NCBI GenBank assembly: GCA_963575645.1 | Contig: OY754468.1 | Location: 50,665,665-50,729,664 of the forward strand | Direction: 5' to 3' | DNA length: 64,000 nucleotides | Origin: Xanthostigma xanthostigma | Lineage: Eukaryota; Arthropoda; Insecta; Raphidioptera; Raphidiidae | Part shown: positions 1-10,629 of the stretch, in pieces | Layout of the letters: the number at the start of each line of letters is the position of its first letter | Numbering within the stretch: the stretch's first letter is position 1 | The notes under the pieces: model-generated | What the model saw: only the letters and a program-made list of their open reading frames with translations | Databases searched by the model: none | What the model was told of the DNA's origin: nothing | Translations under genes and position numbers: made by a program

Positions 1-658
1 TCCTGACTTAAAAACTTTTTGAACGCATGTTACATAATGTAGTAAGCATTGTGTATTGTACCCTAGGCGTTCATCAAACTCACTTAGAAGAAAATAAGTT
101 AAAAAGGGCACTCAAGCACTTAACACCGACACTGGTCAGGAGATTCGTTAAATATACATGGCGTATGTCTCTCCTGGAGGATATAAAAAACGAAGACGTC
201 GGGTCCATGTTTTATATCACCTGCATCGCGTCCGTTTAAAACGTTTTGGTTTGCTTTAAAAAATATTCAAATTGAATTTTACCTGTAAAATTATTATTAT
301 AAAATTGTAGTAGTTTTGTCGTGTAGACTTTTGTACGGTGGGAATTTGGACGGTATTTTGCGAATTTGTGAAGAAAAAGTACAAGAGAATTTGTTAATAA
401 AAATGTACTCTTGTACAAAAATATCGAATTTTCTGTCAGCATTTATCATTTCTTGTTCTTGGTGAACAATGTAATAAATTGTCCTTTGGTTAAGAAGATA
501 AAATGGCGCACACATATGGAAATCTGATTTCAAAATGACAAATGTGTATCATCTTCAGCACAAAAACTTTCTGTATTCATTTCTCCGTTACAGTGTATAG
601 GGTGCAACTTACGTCTTTTGAAAAAAAACGTATGAATCTGACTTGTGTTAATTGTTTA
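1..658. other. unassigned AT-rich DNA
   Basis: No repeat family or protein signature recognised. The short open frames here have no familiar motif and AT-biased, low-complexity composition. Confidence 0.5.
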
Positions 659-659
659 G

Positions 660-883
660 TTTTTGACGTGATAACGTCTTATAAATTGATGAAACACCAG
701 CTGCACGCACGAAAAAGTGTAACGTTCCTAACGTTCCGCCTGACCCTGTGCGTGCAAGCGAGAGCGCAGTATGCTTCGGCCCAAGTTTGACAGCTACTAA
801 AATTTAGGTTTTGTATTACGGAATACGTTATCACGTAAAACTATCGTCCGTAAACCGACTTTACAGACAACCAATTTTTTTTT
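660..883 (+). mobile_element. GTGATAAC-family repeat, copy 1 (short form)
   Basis: A compact 224-bp copy of a family present at least four times in this window. It opens with a T-run followed by GACGTGATAACGTCTTATAA and closes with TACGTTATCACGT, then GTAAACCGACTTTACAGACA and CCAATTTTTT. The ACGTGATAACGT and ACGTTATCACGT blocks near the two ends are inverted relative to each other, as in a non-autonomous DNA element. The middle carries repeated AACGTTCC and a GC-richer stretch around GCCTGACCCTGTGCGTGC. No coding capacity is seen. The superfamily is unknown to me. Confidence 0.75.
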
Positions 884-1185
884 ACTATTTCAACCCATAA
901 GTGGGGAATGGTACTAGTTTAGTTTCAAAAATTTTACAATATCTTTCCGTTTTGAGATCCCCCGAATCCAGAAAACATATTTTTGAAAAAACTCTGTGCG
1001 TCTGTTTGTCTGTGAACACGATACAAGTCAAACGGATGAGCGGATTAAAACCAAATTTTTGTAGGATGTTTGGTATGCAAATATGAAGAGTCCTATTGTT
1101 TTTGAGAAAAATGGGCGCATGCGCAGAAGAGATATATGCTATAAAGGTGTTTTTCATATAATAATGGTATACTTTTCATAACGGA
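884..1185. other. unassigned DNA, possible repeat
   Basis: The phrase GAGCGGATTAAAACCAAATT near 1036 resembles GCGGATTGAAACCAAATT near 49234, just inside the fourth GTGATAAC copy. This suggests the segment once belonged to a longer member of that family. Confidence 0.35.
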
Positions 1186-1540
1186 TTATTATTCTATTTA
1201 TTTTTTCAAGAAAGTTTCGTAAATAAATTTTTTTTCTAAACTTTATAGTTTCGGAAATATTTTGAAAATAAAAAAAATCAGCCGCTGTTTTGTTTTATGG
1301 ATCTGTCAGAAATAAACTTGTTCGGCATGCTTTGATTAATTTTTACATGACGTGGAACATATTATGTAGGTAACTATGGTAACGAATAGCAAATATCATA
1401 TTGAATACTAGCCATTACCCGCGTCACCTCACGCGATCTCAGAAATTTTATTTTCTTTATTATAATCAAATGTCAACATTTTTGAAGTTGGAATGGTCCC
1501 GTCGCCCAATTGGCTGGAAGTTTTTTACATCTTTTAAAGC
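1186..1540 (+). repeat. dispersed repeat, copy 1
   Basis: About 350 bp that matches 10783-11105 in the same order: TTATTCTATTTATTTTTTCA, ATCTGTCAGAAATAAAC, GCGTCACCTCACGCGA, then a match around TTGGAATGG. Both copies lie a few hundred bases beyond a GTGATAAC-family element. No reading frame is shared. Class unknown. Confidence 0.7.
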
Positions 1541-2247
1541 ATTTCGTCTTCAATTGTTTCGAGCGCTGCTTTACTGACTGTAGTTATTTATTCGCACCGT
1601 AATAACAAGCTAATTAAAAAAAATTGTTTTTAATAAAACCTTACAATTTTTGACCGCGACTTCTCATAAAATAGAAATTAATTTACAAGTAATTTTAACT
1701 CAAAATTACCTTTCATAAAAAATAAATTAAGTAACACTTTGTGAGATAATGACATCTGTACCTTTGTAACAAGGCCTTGTCTCCAAAAAACTATTCGTAT
1801 CATTTTCAGGTGATAAATCTCCTCCAGTAATTCGACGCATCCTTTTTGAAACGCTCTGTATAATACCTTTTGCAAGAGGCTCACAGAACTTGGATGTATA
1901 TTTTATTTTAACGCTATTTTTATACTCGACAGGAAATAAAATCTGTATTTTCATTTATATCTATGATTATGTAAAGAAATCCAATAGATTATCACAAATC
2001 AGTTTTATACAATTTCCTCCTCTCTGTTATTTATTATTCTCGTGTCGTCACAGCAATACCTTTTAGGCTTTGGATTTTTTAAAACGATTCAACTAAAATA
2101 TTATATTTTGAACACAGCTATCGTTCAACTGACAATAGATCTTCCGCAGAATTTCGAGTTTCATTAGCAAACATTCCACTTTTATTGAAAATCCCGACTG
2201 TAAGAAGGGGATGTTATCCCTGGACATTGCCGAACAAACGTGACTAG
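1541..2247. other. unassigned AT-rich DNA
   Basis: Nothing recognised. The two overlapping minus-strand frames between 1678 and 1954 have no familiar domain. Confidence 0.45.
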
Positions 2248-2501
2248 TCTAAATATATAAAAAGGAAACCGTGATTGACTGAATGACTGATCAAACCACC
2301 AGAAGGATTGGGCTGAAATTTGGCACACAGATAGTCATTATGACGTAGGCATTCGCTAGGAACGGATTTTTGAAAATTCAACCCCTAAAAGGGTGTAATG
2401 GGGGTTTAGCATTTGCATGAAGAAATCATAAAAGACAGAGATGTTTCAATTCGAAAATGCGCAGGATTATTCCTGTCAACAAAAAAAAAAGAATTTTGAT
2501 T

Positions 2502-2891
2502 AATGCTCCGTCTTTGCCGCACTCACTAACTTATATCTCCCTCTCAACGTAATGCTCCGTCTTTGTCGCACTCACTAAGTTATATCTCCCTCTCAACTTA
2601 ATGCTCCGTATTTATTGCATTCACTAACTTATATCTCCCTCTCAATTAATGCTCCGTCTTTGTCGAACTCACTAACTTATATATCCCTCTCAACTTAATG
2701 CTCCGTCTTTGTCGCACTCACTAATTTATATCTCCCTTTCCAACTAATGCTTCGTCTTTGTCGCACTCACTAACTTATATATCCCTCTCAACTTAATGCT
2801 CCGTCTTTGTTGCACTCACTAACTTATATCTCCTTCTCAACTTAATGCTCCGTCTTTGTCGCACTTACTAACTTATATCTCCGTCTCAACT
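2502..2891 (+). repeat. 49-bp tandem array, about 8 copies
   Basis: The start AATGCTCCGTCTTTG recurs at 2502, 2551, 2600, 2648, 2697, 2746, 2795 and 2844, each followed by CGCACTCACTAACTTATAT or a close variant. Spacing is 48-49 bp. The units are a few percent divergent. The array sits inside the Helitron at 2248-3819. Confidence 0.95.
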
Positions 2892-3050
2892 TCGTTCGCC
2901 TCGAACGGTCACGCACCGTCGCGATGATGCACTTCCGTAAACAATTTCGTCAAGCATTTACCAGCTTACTCCCCAAGTCAAACGTGCCTAAAGAAATTTT
3001 ACTAAACTAAACTAAATTCTCTACATTTCCAAATCAGAAAACTAAAATGA

Positions 3051-3461
3051 AATTTAGATCAACAAACTCTATTGAGGGCTTATTATTCTATAGTATTATC
3101 CACGGTAAAATACGGCATTATTTTTTGGGCAAACAGCACAAACAGTGCTAGAGTCTTTATAGCCCAGAAAACAATAAAAAGGCTAATTTTCAAATTAAAG
3201 CTTAGAGAAAGCTGTAAAGCAATTTTTAAAAATAAAAATATCTTAACTTTCTGGGGAGTTTACATCTATGAGCTTATAACGTTTCATTACGATTCGAATT
3301 TATTGCTAACTAACAAAAATGAAGTTAAAAACTATAGTACAAAACACAATAATTTATCTATAAAACATAGAACATCCTTTTACGAAAAATGTCCTATGTA
3401 TAAAGGCAATAAACTATACGAAAAACTTCCTCAAAATTTGAGGAAATGTATACAAATATAA
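3051..3461 (+). pseudogene. non-LTR retrotransposon reverse transcriptase, C-terminal fragment
   Basis: An open frame of about 136 codons with no proper start. It carries the thumb-proximal signature of jockey/CR1-type insect LINEs: LLRAYYSIVLSTVKYGIIFW (the usual pattern is YYSxxxSxLxYGIxxWG), then IAQKTIKRL, then LTFWGVYIYEL, then HNTR-like STKHNNL, and finally KCPMYKGNKLYEKLPQNLRK near the C-terminus. The endonuclease domain and the RT catalytic palm with its aspartates are missing, so this is a 5'-truncated, dead copy. Family is by motif reading; the exact clade is not determined. Confidence 0.85.
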
Positions 3462-3608
3462 ATTCCCTAAAAAACGGCCTAAAAAAATTCCTGCTCGGAA
3501 CTGCACCGTACAAAAATAATTTGTAAACCAATCGATTGTAATTGACGTTTGTAACCAATTTTAATTATTGAATCAGCAATAAATTATTATCTATCTATCT
3601 ACCTATCT
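3462..3608 (+). mobile_element. 3' UTR and tail of the LINE fragment
   Basis: Follows the stop codon of the RT fragment and ends in a TATC/TACC microsatellite (3590-3607), the kind of short-repeat tail made by CR1-like elements. After it the Helitron sequence resumes, so the LINE inserted into the Helitron. Confidence 0.6.
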
Positions 3609-3819
3609 TCAATAAATAAACACGTGTTTCATGCTTTCTCAAAAACAACCCGTCCAGGGAGTGTAAAGAGGTAAATAGTCTAAAAATCAACGTGGGTGTT
3701 ATTTTCAAGGTTTGTCATCAATTTTGAAATTTACGTCGAGAAAGGAGTAACTATGCCAAATAATGGGAATGCATCCGTGTTTCGTTTCAATCGTGTACGA
3801 AGCTACGGGTAACGGCTAG

Positions 3820-4172
3820 TAAAATATAAAATCGTTTAATGTAAAACACGGAATCTGTTTAGTTCTTTTGTTAGAGTACAATGTATTGTGTTGTTAAACG
3901 TAAGAGCTGGTAATATTTCTTTGCATTACAAATTGCTTACCACTGCTACTACTGGCTCTGGTTGTAGCATGAGATGCAGTTTCAAAAACCTCAATGTATT
4001 ACTTTAAACTACGCTATCTACATTCTGCACCAATGTGAGAACGGTGAACGTACATACTTAACTAAAACAATAAAACCACTAACGATATTTAGTTAATTAA
4101 CGCGAGAATGAATTTCGTTTTTGTTCCGGTTAAAATGTGGATAACAATTGATCAACTGCAAAAGAGATAAAC
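3820..4172. other. unassigned DNA
   Basis: No gene or repeat family recognised. Confidence 0.45.
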
Positions 4173-4420
4173 AATAGTATATTGTGCGACTAGTGAGAGA
4201 AGGAGAAGATTCCATGAGCGTGAAATTTGCCACACGAGCGTAGCGAGTGCGGTAACACGCGAGTGGAATATTCTCCTTTGATCAATGGTCGAACATAATA
4301 CTTTATTCAACTAGCATGAGTAATATGTAATCGGGGCCCTGATAAAAGAGGGAAAAATAATAAATCACTTCATTGATTGACGTACCCACCGCCCTCGATG
4401 CACACAAGATGGCTCTGACC
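4173..4420 (+). mobile_element. GGGGCCCTG MITE, truncated copy 1
   Basis: Begins AATAGTATATTGTGCGACTA and contains the block GAGCGTAGCGAGTGCGGTA, a hairpin partner GGAATATTCTCC, and the terminal-type block TAATATGTAATCGGGGCCCT. Homology stops at about 4420 inside the internal region (GATGGCTCTGACC), so the second end is missing. Full copies are at 22771, 41503 and 44696. Confidence 0.8.
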
Positions 4421-4705
4421 ACCCGTACCGGTCGTTTTTTTTTTCGAAAACGGTTAGTCATAGAGAGTTGTGTCAAAAATCTGTATTATAAAACTAATGA
4501 AGAATCGAATGGTTATATTTTTTTCCCGGGAAAGGTCGGCTTCCCTATTAGTTTGCTCCAGAATCTGGTACGAGTGGTCTGACTCATCCTGTATATAACC
4601 TTCATTGCGTTATTTGAAAACCCGTCACTTCATAAGTTCTCTCTGGCCTCGTCCAGTCGGTTTTGTTAACATTTTTCATGTTTACTGATGTGTTAAATTA
4701 AACAT

Positions 4706-5261
4706 TTTTTTTTTGACGTGATAACGTCTTATAAATTGATGAATCACCAATCATAAATTGATGAAACACCGGCTGCATGCACGAAAAAGTGTAACGTTCC
4801 TAACGTTCCGCCTGACCCTGTGCGTGCTTTTCTCGAAAACGGCCCTAACGATTTGGATGAAATTTACTGAAAAGGGATTTTGGGGGGCAAAAAATCGTTT
4901 TAGCTAGGTCTCATCTCTCGAAAAAATCGTTTTTTTACAAATTTTATCATTATAAAAATCAATTTTTTGACGTATGAAAATACTTAAATATTGTAAGTAG
5001 GTTTTGGAATTTTATATAAACAATGAAACAATTGTTTTCACAATATTATGACAGTTAATATTTGAGACTTAAAATAAATACGAAAGAAAGAAAGTTAAAA
5101 AAAACAATTATTATTATAGGTGGTGAGTAATTTTAATAAATAAATTAACGTTCTGCCTAACCCTGTGCGTGATTATTAAATATGATATACGAGCGGAATA
5201 CGTTATCACGTAAAACTATCGTCCGTAAACCGACTTTACAGACAACCAATTTTTTTTTTTT
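4706..5261 (+). mobile_element. GTGATAAC-family repeat, copy 2 (longer)
   Basis: Same two ends as the copy at 660-883. It has an extra internal 300 bp that includes a CGAAAACGGCCCTAACGATT stretch and an AT-rich filler, and the AACGTTCYGCCT motif occurs twice (near 4801 and 5148). A short internal duplication of ATAAATTGATGAAACACC-like sequence is visible near 4730-4770. No coding region. Confidence 0.75.
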
Positions 5262-6002
5262 AGTAATTTGAGCTCAATTGTTTTTTACTTCTATTAACAA
5301 ACGAAGAACTTTTTGAAACTGTGTAAAATACATGAATTATAACTTTCTTTTTTTTGTTTCAGGTAAGCGATTTCTTGATTTTTCAAGTAAGTTAAATAAA
5401 TTATATATTTTTATTTAATTTTAAACAAAACACTCTCAAACACAGATCAAACATAATGTGATCTGTCACATATACATTTTGCTGGTGTTATAAACGGGAC
5501 CCCATATTTTTTAAAACTGAAATTGTTCTGTAATTACACCTGCGTCCCATAAAAATACAATAAAATAGGAAGCATAATTGATTTAAAAAAGAAACGAAAT
5601 AATTTACAACGTGTAAAAGATAATCTGTTGTGATTTTTAATTTTTTTTTAAAGTGTCCACGCAAGAAAAAAAACTGGACGAGAATATTTCATAAGCGCGA
5701 CAAATTAAAATAATAATAAATTTGACGTAGTTAGTACCGAACAAGGACGTGCGGATTAGAATGAAAAGGAAGAGGGAGTGTCAACACGGAATCCTGCCGT
5801 ATCGCATCCTTGTAGGTAATAATACACACTCTGCTCAAGCTAATCTTACACAGGCGTTTATTTACATACTTACAGTAGCGGAAAACTAGTGATAAGTCAC
5901 TCATTTCGCTTATTTCGAATACTATTTTTGTCACGGGTGCTTCAAAAGTTTAGTTTTTATTAGTACAAGATCCTGATTTGGTCCCATCTTCACTAGGATT
6001 TG
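5262..6002. other. unassigned DNA
   Basis: AT-rich, no family recognised. The minus frame at 5731-5934 has no known motif. Confidence 0.4.
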
Positions 6003-6087
6003 CAGTACCGGTACTGAAATCGAATTTGTATTTCCCGGTACTGGAGGAGATCCAGTACCGAGAAATTCGATACTTTCGGTACTAGAG
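6003..6087. repeat. GTACCG palindromic repeat
   Basis: Two inverted halves meet at 6040-6060. CAGTACCGGTACTGAAATCG on the left mirrors TCGATACTTTCGGTACTAG on the right, each followed inward by TCGAATTT and CGGTACTGG. It looks like the collapsed ends of a short TIR element. Superfamily is not determinable. Confidence 0.6.
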
Positions 6088-6391
6088 AAAAAAATGTGTT
6101 AAATGCTTGTTGTGCGTGAAATAAAATGTTGAAAATAGTTTTGAAGAAATTTAATCACAATACAAATCACTGAATTGCCCCACGTAATTCAATAAACTTT
6201 AAATCAGTCTCAATAATAATCTTTGATTCGCGTATTGTCAGACTACGAAGGATAATGGTTATACATTTTGAACAGTTTTTTCGTGTAAAATAAGTACATG
6301 TCTAAATAAAATGTTTAAAAATTTTAAAATCAGATTTCAAAAGACTTGGCGCGATTCCAAGTAGCTTCCAGGCCTCGTCTGGATTTCGTTT

Positions 6392-6516
6392 AAATAATAA
6401 TAATAATAATAATAATAGTAATAATAATAATAGATAGATTTTATTTACACATAATAGTACAGATTATACATGTGACGTCAAAAACATTAAAAAATATAAA
6501 AACAAATAATAGTAAT
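6392..6516 (-). repeat. (AAT)n stretch, probable retroelement 3' end
   Basis: An AAT-rich microsatellite next to AATAGATAGATTTTATTTAC, then a second AAT-rich stretch that abuts the SINE tail. Similar AAT-plus-TTTATT junctions recur at about 8518, 39417, 40788 and 56708. The pattern suggests minus-strand LINE or SINE tails. Confidence 0.45.
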
Positions 6517-6812
6517 AATAATAGTAATAATAATAATAATGCGTTTAAAGTCAGTTTCTCAACTTTGTCATAACAGACGCCATTCCCACCATTACTATTT
6601 TTTTCTGCCACACTTCACGTTATTTTCTACAATTTTTAAACTTAATAGCAATGGGTGAATGAAGGATTTTTTAGAAAATTAGGATAAGGTAGGCAAATTT
6701 TGAGCATAGGAGTTCGACAGGTAATCGGCCATGGCCTTGAATAAGGAACAATCTCGATATTTATCTGGAATTGTTGAAGAAAACCATGGAAAACCTCAAC
6801 AAGACGGCAGGT
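6517..6812 (-). mobile_element. tRNA-headed SINE, copy A (head missing)
   Basis: Minus-strand copy of the SINE described in full at 8838-9247. Tail ATAATAATGCGTTTAA and body CAGACGCCATTCCCACC through TGGCCTTGAATAAGGAA are present. The tRNA-like head is absent; homology ends near AACCTCAACAAGACGGC. Confidence 0.85.
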
Positions 6813-8245
6813 TTGACTGTATTACGGTCTAGATACATTGTAAACTATGTCCATTTTACACACCTGTACACGTACAGCTAGTACACAACATTATTCTTCT
6901 GTCTGCAGACAGACCGTGTAATTATAATATTTTACACCTCGTAAAAAGTTACTAAATCACCATAAACAAACACATAGTCAGCACTAAATGCTAACAAGGA
7001 TACTCTCACTTAATACTGTTCATAAAATTTGGTTGTGGCAGTTTTAAGTTGAAAAGTTTCGTCTTTTTTTATATCACGCGGTCTTGTACTTGTTCGATGT
7101 TTTTAAAAGATGGTGGGATACCAAAAATACTGATGATAGTTGGTTTATCGTGTTTTAGTTAAAATTTCATCTAAATTTACACAATTACGCTCTTTGAACG
7201 AGAATTTTGAGTAAGAAACTGACGTGATTTACGAAAAATTGTATTTATCGTGAAATTTTATAATCATGGTGGAAGAACGGGTTTTCCAAAAATACCGGCA
7301 TTTAATAGTAAGTTAGCTTGTTGTGGGTTTTTAAAGATAAGATTTCATCATTATTTATAAAAAATAGAACGACTATTTACGCAGAAAGTAAAATTTTTTA
7401 TGGAAATTTACCTAAGTGTTTTTATGATGTTTTATAAATGTGGTGGAAGAGCGGGTACGCCAAAAATAGCGATCGTTTAAAATATTAATTTCGTTGTGTT
7501 TTTTATATTTTACGTAAATTTTCATATAGTTTAAAAAAAAGTAATGCTAGTATAACGGATATTTTGCGTAGAAAATACATATAACGTAAATTTCAAAAAT
7601 GCTATAAAATGGGAATGCAGTTTTGAAAAAAATCTAAAGTAACATTTTTAATAAAAAAAAACACCGCATTATATTAAATAACTTTTAAGAACCTTTATCA
7701 ATAAAAACTGTTATCCAATAAACAATTTCTTATGTAAGTTTGGTGAATGCAAATAAGTAAATCGCTGTGCTTTATTAAATTTAAAAATCATCCATATACA
7801 CTTTTAATTTTTAAGAATTTAGAAAAAAATATCTATCGAATTTTCCGTTTGTGGTTTCCATTCACAAAGTACGTTAGTTCATTATTCAAATGAGTTTGAC
7901 TGTTTCAGAAATAAAATTTCGCGTCTACTAGCCAATCTGTTGTTAAACTTTCCTTATTTTCATTTTATTTACAAATATCGTTCCCAACGGCGCTGCAAAG
8001 TTTCCCAGCGTTCGTAATAAGGGTAAACTTATCTGTATAAATATTGACAAGATCTGTCAACGTGAATCCTATAAGCCGATATGACGAACTTTATATTTTC
8101 AAATCTTTTCTTAACGTGCGTGAAAAGTCAGTTTTCAGACGTGAAAACGTCTATACGCTCGTAAAGTACAGCGATATCCGGTCGAACTTTCTTGTGTTAC
8201 CGAATACCATCACATTTGAATCGCTAATAACTACAAAATTAATAA
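6813..8245. other. unassigned region with degenerate ~165-bp periodicity
   Basis: The phrase GGTGGAAGARCGGGT plus CCAAAAATA recurs at about 7268 and 7440, with a weaker match (GATGGTGGGATACC) at 7108 and a distant match at 42357. Spacing is roughly 160-172 bp, consistent with an old tandem or satellite-like repeat. The rest is unassigned. Confidence 0.4.
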
Positions 8246-8250
8246 TGCTT

Positions 8251-8720
8251 TGAGTCCACAACGGATAGAGTTTGTCTTTACGGGTTCGTCGCGCACGATT
8301 TGTTTTATGACGTCATCGCGCGAGGGCAGACGCATGCGCGTGAGAGTAACGACTTAACTTTGTGCAAAGTTGTTTTGAGTCCACAACGGATACAGCATGT
8401 CTTTACGGGTTCGTCGCGCACGATTTGTTTTATGACGTCATCGCGCGAGGGCAGGCGCATGCACGTGATAGTAACGAATTAGCTTTGTGCAAAGTTGCTC
8501 TGAGTCCACAACGGATAATAATAATAATAATAATAAATTTATTTTTTCCCGGGACAAATACAATTTGCATATAGGAAATTGTCAAAGGTTACAATTACAT
8601 ATTAAATTTAGAGCATGTCTTTACGGGTTCGTCACGCACGATTTGTTTTGCTTATGACGTCTTCGCACGAGGATAGGCGCATGCGCGTGAGAGTAACGAA
8701 TTAGCTTTGTGTAAAGTTTA
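8251..8720 (+). repeat. 125-bp tandem array with TGACGTCA sites
   Basis: Units start TGAGTCCACAACGGATA at 8251, 8376 and 8501. Each has TCTTTACGGGTTCGTCGCGC, then TTTTATGACGTCATCGCG and RCGCATGCRCGTGA. The third unit is split by an insertion at about 8518-8610. The palindrome TGACGTCA is intact in the first two units and mutated (TGACGTCT) in the third. The array is clearly less AT-rich than its flanks. Confidence 0.9.
8518..8610 (-). mobile_element. short insertion with (AAT)n end
   Basis: Interrupts the third unit of the 125-bp array. It begins AATAATAATAATAATAAT, continues TTTATTTTTTCCCGGGAC and ends near TTAAATTTA before the array sequence GCATGTCTTTACGGG resumes. Probably the 3' end of a retroelement in minus orientation. 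Target-site duplication not resolved. Confidence 0.5.
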
Positions 8721-8837
8721 AAATTATTGTAGCGTGGAAACGTGTTTAGCTAGAACGTTGAGACGGGTGTCATTTTAAAGAGCGCACGAGGCACTACTAG
8801 GAGCTCAAGTGAGACAGCAAAAATAGTCGCTGATATA
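8721..8837. other. short unassigned spacer
   Basis: Connects the tandem array to the SINE tail; nothing recognised. Confidence 0.4.
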
Positions 8838-9247
8838 TAATAATAATGCGTTTAACGTCTGTTTCTCGACTTTATGTAATAACAGACGCCATTCGCACCA
8901 TTACTATTTTTTTCTACCACACTTCCCGTTATTTTCTACAATTTTTAAACTTCAACTTAATTAATAGCAATGGGCGAATGAAGGAATTTTTAGGAAATTA
9001 GGATAAGGTAGGCAAATTTTGAGCATAGGAGTTTGACAGGTAATCGGCCATGGCCTTGAATAAGGAACCATCTTGATATTTATCTGGAATTGTTGAGAGA
9101 AACCAAGGAAAACCTCAACAAGATGGCCGGTACAGGAATTACCGTTTCTCGGCGAAACTCGCAGCCACATCTGCTCCCGCCGGGATTCGAACCTGGTACC
9201 TCCCGAATGCGAGTCTAGTGCTCTAACCGCTACGCCACCCCGCTCGG
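8838..9247 (-). mobile_element. tRNA-headed SINE, copy B (full length)
   Basis: A 410-bp SINE read on the minus strand. It starts with a tRNA-like head (CGAGCGGGGTGGCGTAGCGG), runs through a body containing ATCGGCCATGGCCTTG on the plus strand, and ends GACGTTAAACGCAT followed by a short ATT-type repeat. The A box TGGCGTAGCGG and the B box GGTTCGAATCC are intact, so internal Pol III promotion is plausible. SINEs have no protein and rely on a partner LINE; the ATT tail hints at a LINE with the same tail. Related copies are at 6517, 23895, 57344, 62055 and 63625. Confidence 0.92.
9171..9246 (-). ncRNA. tRNA-like head of SINE copy B
   Basis: tRNA-length segment with A and B boxes and the loop order of a tRNA; the anticodon position reads CGC, as in tRNA-Ala(CGC). 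The anticodon stem is poorly paired, so this is a SINE promoter and not a functional tRNA gene. Confidence 0.75.
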
Positions 9248-9632
9248 ATTGTCGCTGGAATATGTGTATTTTTAAAATTTCAGATATCGATTACTAAATG
9301 TGGACTGAAATAAAATGAAAACAAGACACTTTTTAGACTTTTAAAGCGTAATAGGCTGATTATAGAATTTTAGTTTGAAATTTAATTTCACCCTATGTAT
9401 ACATACGTGCAAATATATATATACATATATATGTATATGTTATTTATGTTATGTGCTAAATACATGGTGGTGGTATATGTGAAAGAAGACCTTTATATGC
9501 TGAACTGTCAGCAAAGACAGGCGACAAAATGCTTCGTGTCTAGATATACGCTGTCCAGTCAGCAAAATTCATCGTGAAAAAATGAAATAACATTGTGGAC
9601 AGATTTTTCTAATACACATTTTTAGTGAAACA
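9248..9632. other. unassigned DNA with TA-rich simple repeat
   Basis: Contains an ATATAC-type dinucleotide-like run near 9395-9440. No family recognised. Confidence 0.4.
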
Positions 9633-10629
9633 AAAATTGGTTGTCTGTAAAGTCGGTTTACGGACGATAGTTTTACGTGATAACGTATTCCGCTCGAAAA
9701 TCATATTTAATAATGCATAACCTAAATTTTAGTAGCTGTCAAAATACATATTTTTAAGCAATTATAAAAGCCATTTAAAAGAATGTATATCTAATATATA
9801 AAATTCTCGTGTCACAGTTTTCGTTGCCATACTCCTCCGAAACGGCTTGACCGATTTTCATGAAATTTTTTGTGCTTATCCGGTATCTATGAGAATCGGC
9901 CAACATCTATTTTTCATCCCCCTAAATGTTAGGGGTAGTCCACCCATAAATTTTTTTTCTTCCTTCCCCATTCGTTCTTTTGCACCGGGCACGACGGCGC
10001 AGCCGGAGTGCTCGACATACACACATATACGTCCATGTATATTTTAAAATAAATAAAATAGATAGATAGATGTTCCAATTAAATTGTTTTATTACTTCAC
10101 TTTATACGTAGCGAAGCACGTACAGGGCCGCTAGTATATTAAATATTTGTTAACAAACCGTATAATTTATCTGCTGTTATGAAATGCAGATCCATTATCG
10201 TGCGTTCAGTTATACTTTGGCTTGGATGAATCGGTAATAGTTATATGACACAAAAAATATCCGTGCGAAAACGAACAAATAACGATGTATTATCTGAAAA
10301 ATTGCTTTAAAAATTCGATAATTTATGACATTTTTATTAGATATCTTGATTTTAAGTCTTAATTTCCACGGTTTATAAAACAAAGGCCATCTGTCAGATG
10401 TAGCTTTCGCTGGAACAGCCGAAAAAAATGTTGAACGCACACTACTCTCTGACGTCACGCGAGAAGAGTGAAATGCGTACAAGCCGACGCCAATCGTGCT
10501 TCTCTATCGCTTATAATGCGCTCTCGCTTGCACGCACAGGGTCAGGCGGAACGTTACGGAACGTTACACTTTTTCGTGCGTGCAGCTGGTGTTTTCATCA
10601 ATTTATAAGACGTTATCACGTCAAAAAAA
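9633..10629 (-). mobile_element. GTGATAAC-family repeat, copy 3, split by a Helitron
   Basis: Minus-strand copy. It begins ATTGGTTGTCTGTAAAGTCG and ends GACGTTATCACGTCAAAAAA. It is about 650 bp after removing the Helitron at 9790-10134. Near the second end it keeps the GC-richer block GCACGCACAGGGTCAGGCGG and GTGCGTGCAGCTGG shared with the copy at 660. Confidence 0.8.
9790..10134 (+). mobile_element. short Helitron-like element (GTGTCACAG family)
   Basis: A 345-bp element preceded by A and followed by T. It starts TCTAATATATAAAATTCTCG, has AACGGCTTGACCGATTTTCA near the start, GCACGACGGCGCAGCCGGAG in the middle and ends GTACAGGGCCGCTAG. A GATA microsatellite lies near the 3' end. It is nested in the GTGATAAC copy 3 and is non-autonomous. 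Confidence 0.85.

Larger units (their letters stand above)
2248..3819 (+). mobile_element. Helitron-like element, enlarged by internal insertions
   Basis: The 5' end reads TCTAAATATATAAAAAGG followed by ACCGTGATTGACTGA. The 3' end reads TACGGGTAACGGCTAG followed by T. TC start, CTAG end and insertion before T are the Helitron hallmarks. The shorter relative at 52560-53029 shares both ends and internal phrases such as CACACAGATAGT and AATAATGGGAA. This copy also contains a 49-bp tandem array and a LINE 3' fragment, so it has roughly three times the length of its relative. No Rep/helicase coding sequence is present. Confidence 0.7.

Noticed and set aside
2502..2891. Regularly spaced 49-bp repeats considered as a CRISPR array
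   Set aside because: The whole unit repeats with no unique spacers, in a eukaryotic setting inside a Helitron. It is a tandem array.
9171..9246. Considered as a true tRNA-Ala gene
   Set aside because: The same head recurs at 23895, 62055 and 63625 joined to the same body, and its anticodon stem is degenerate: it is a SINE head.
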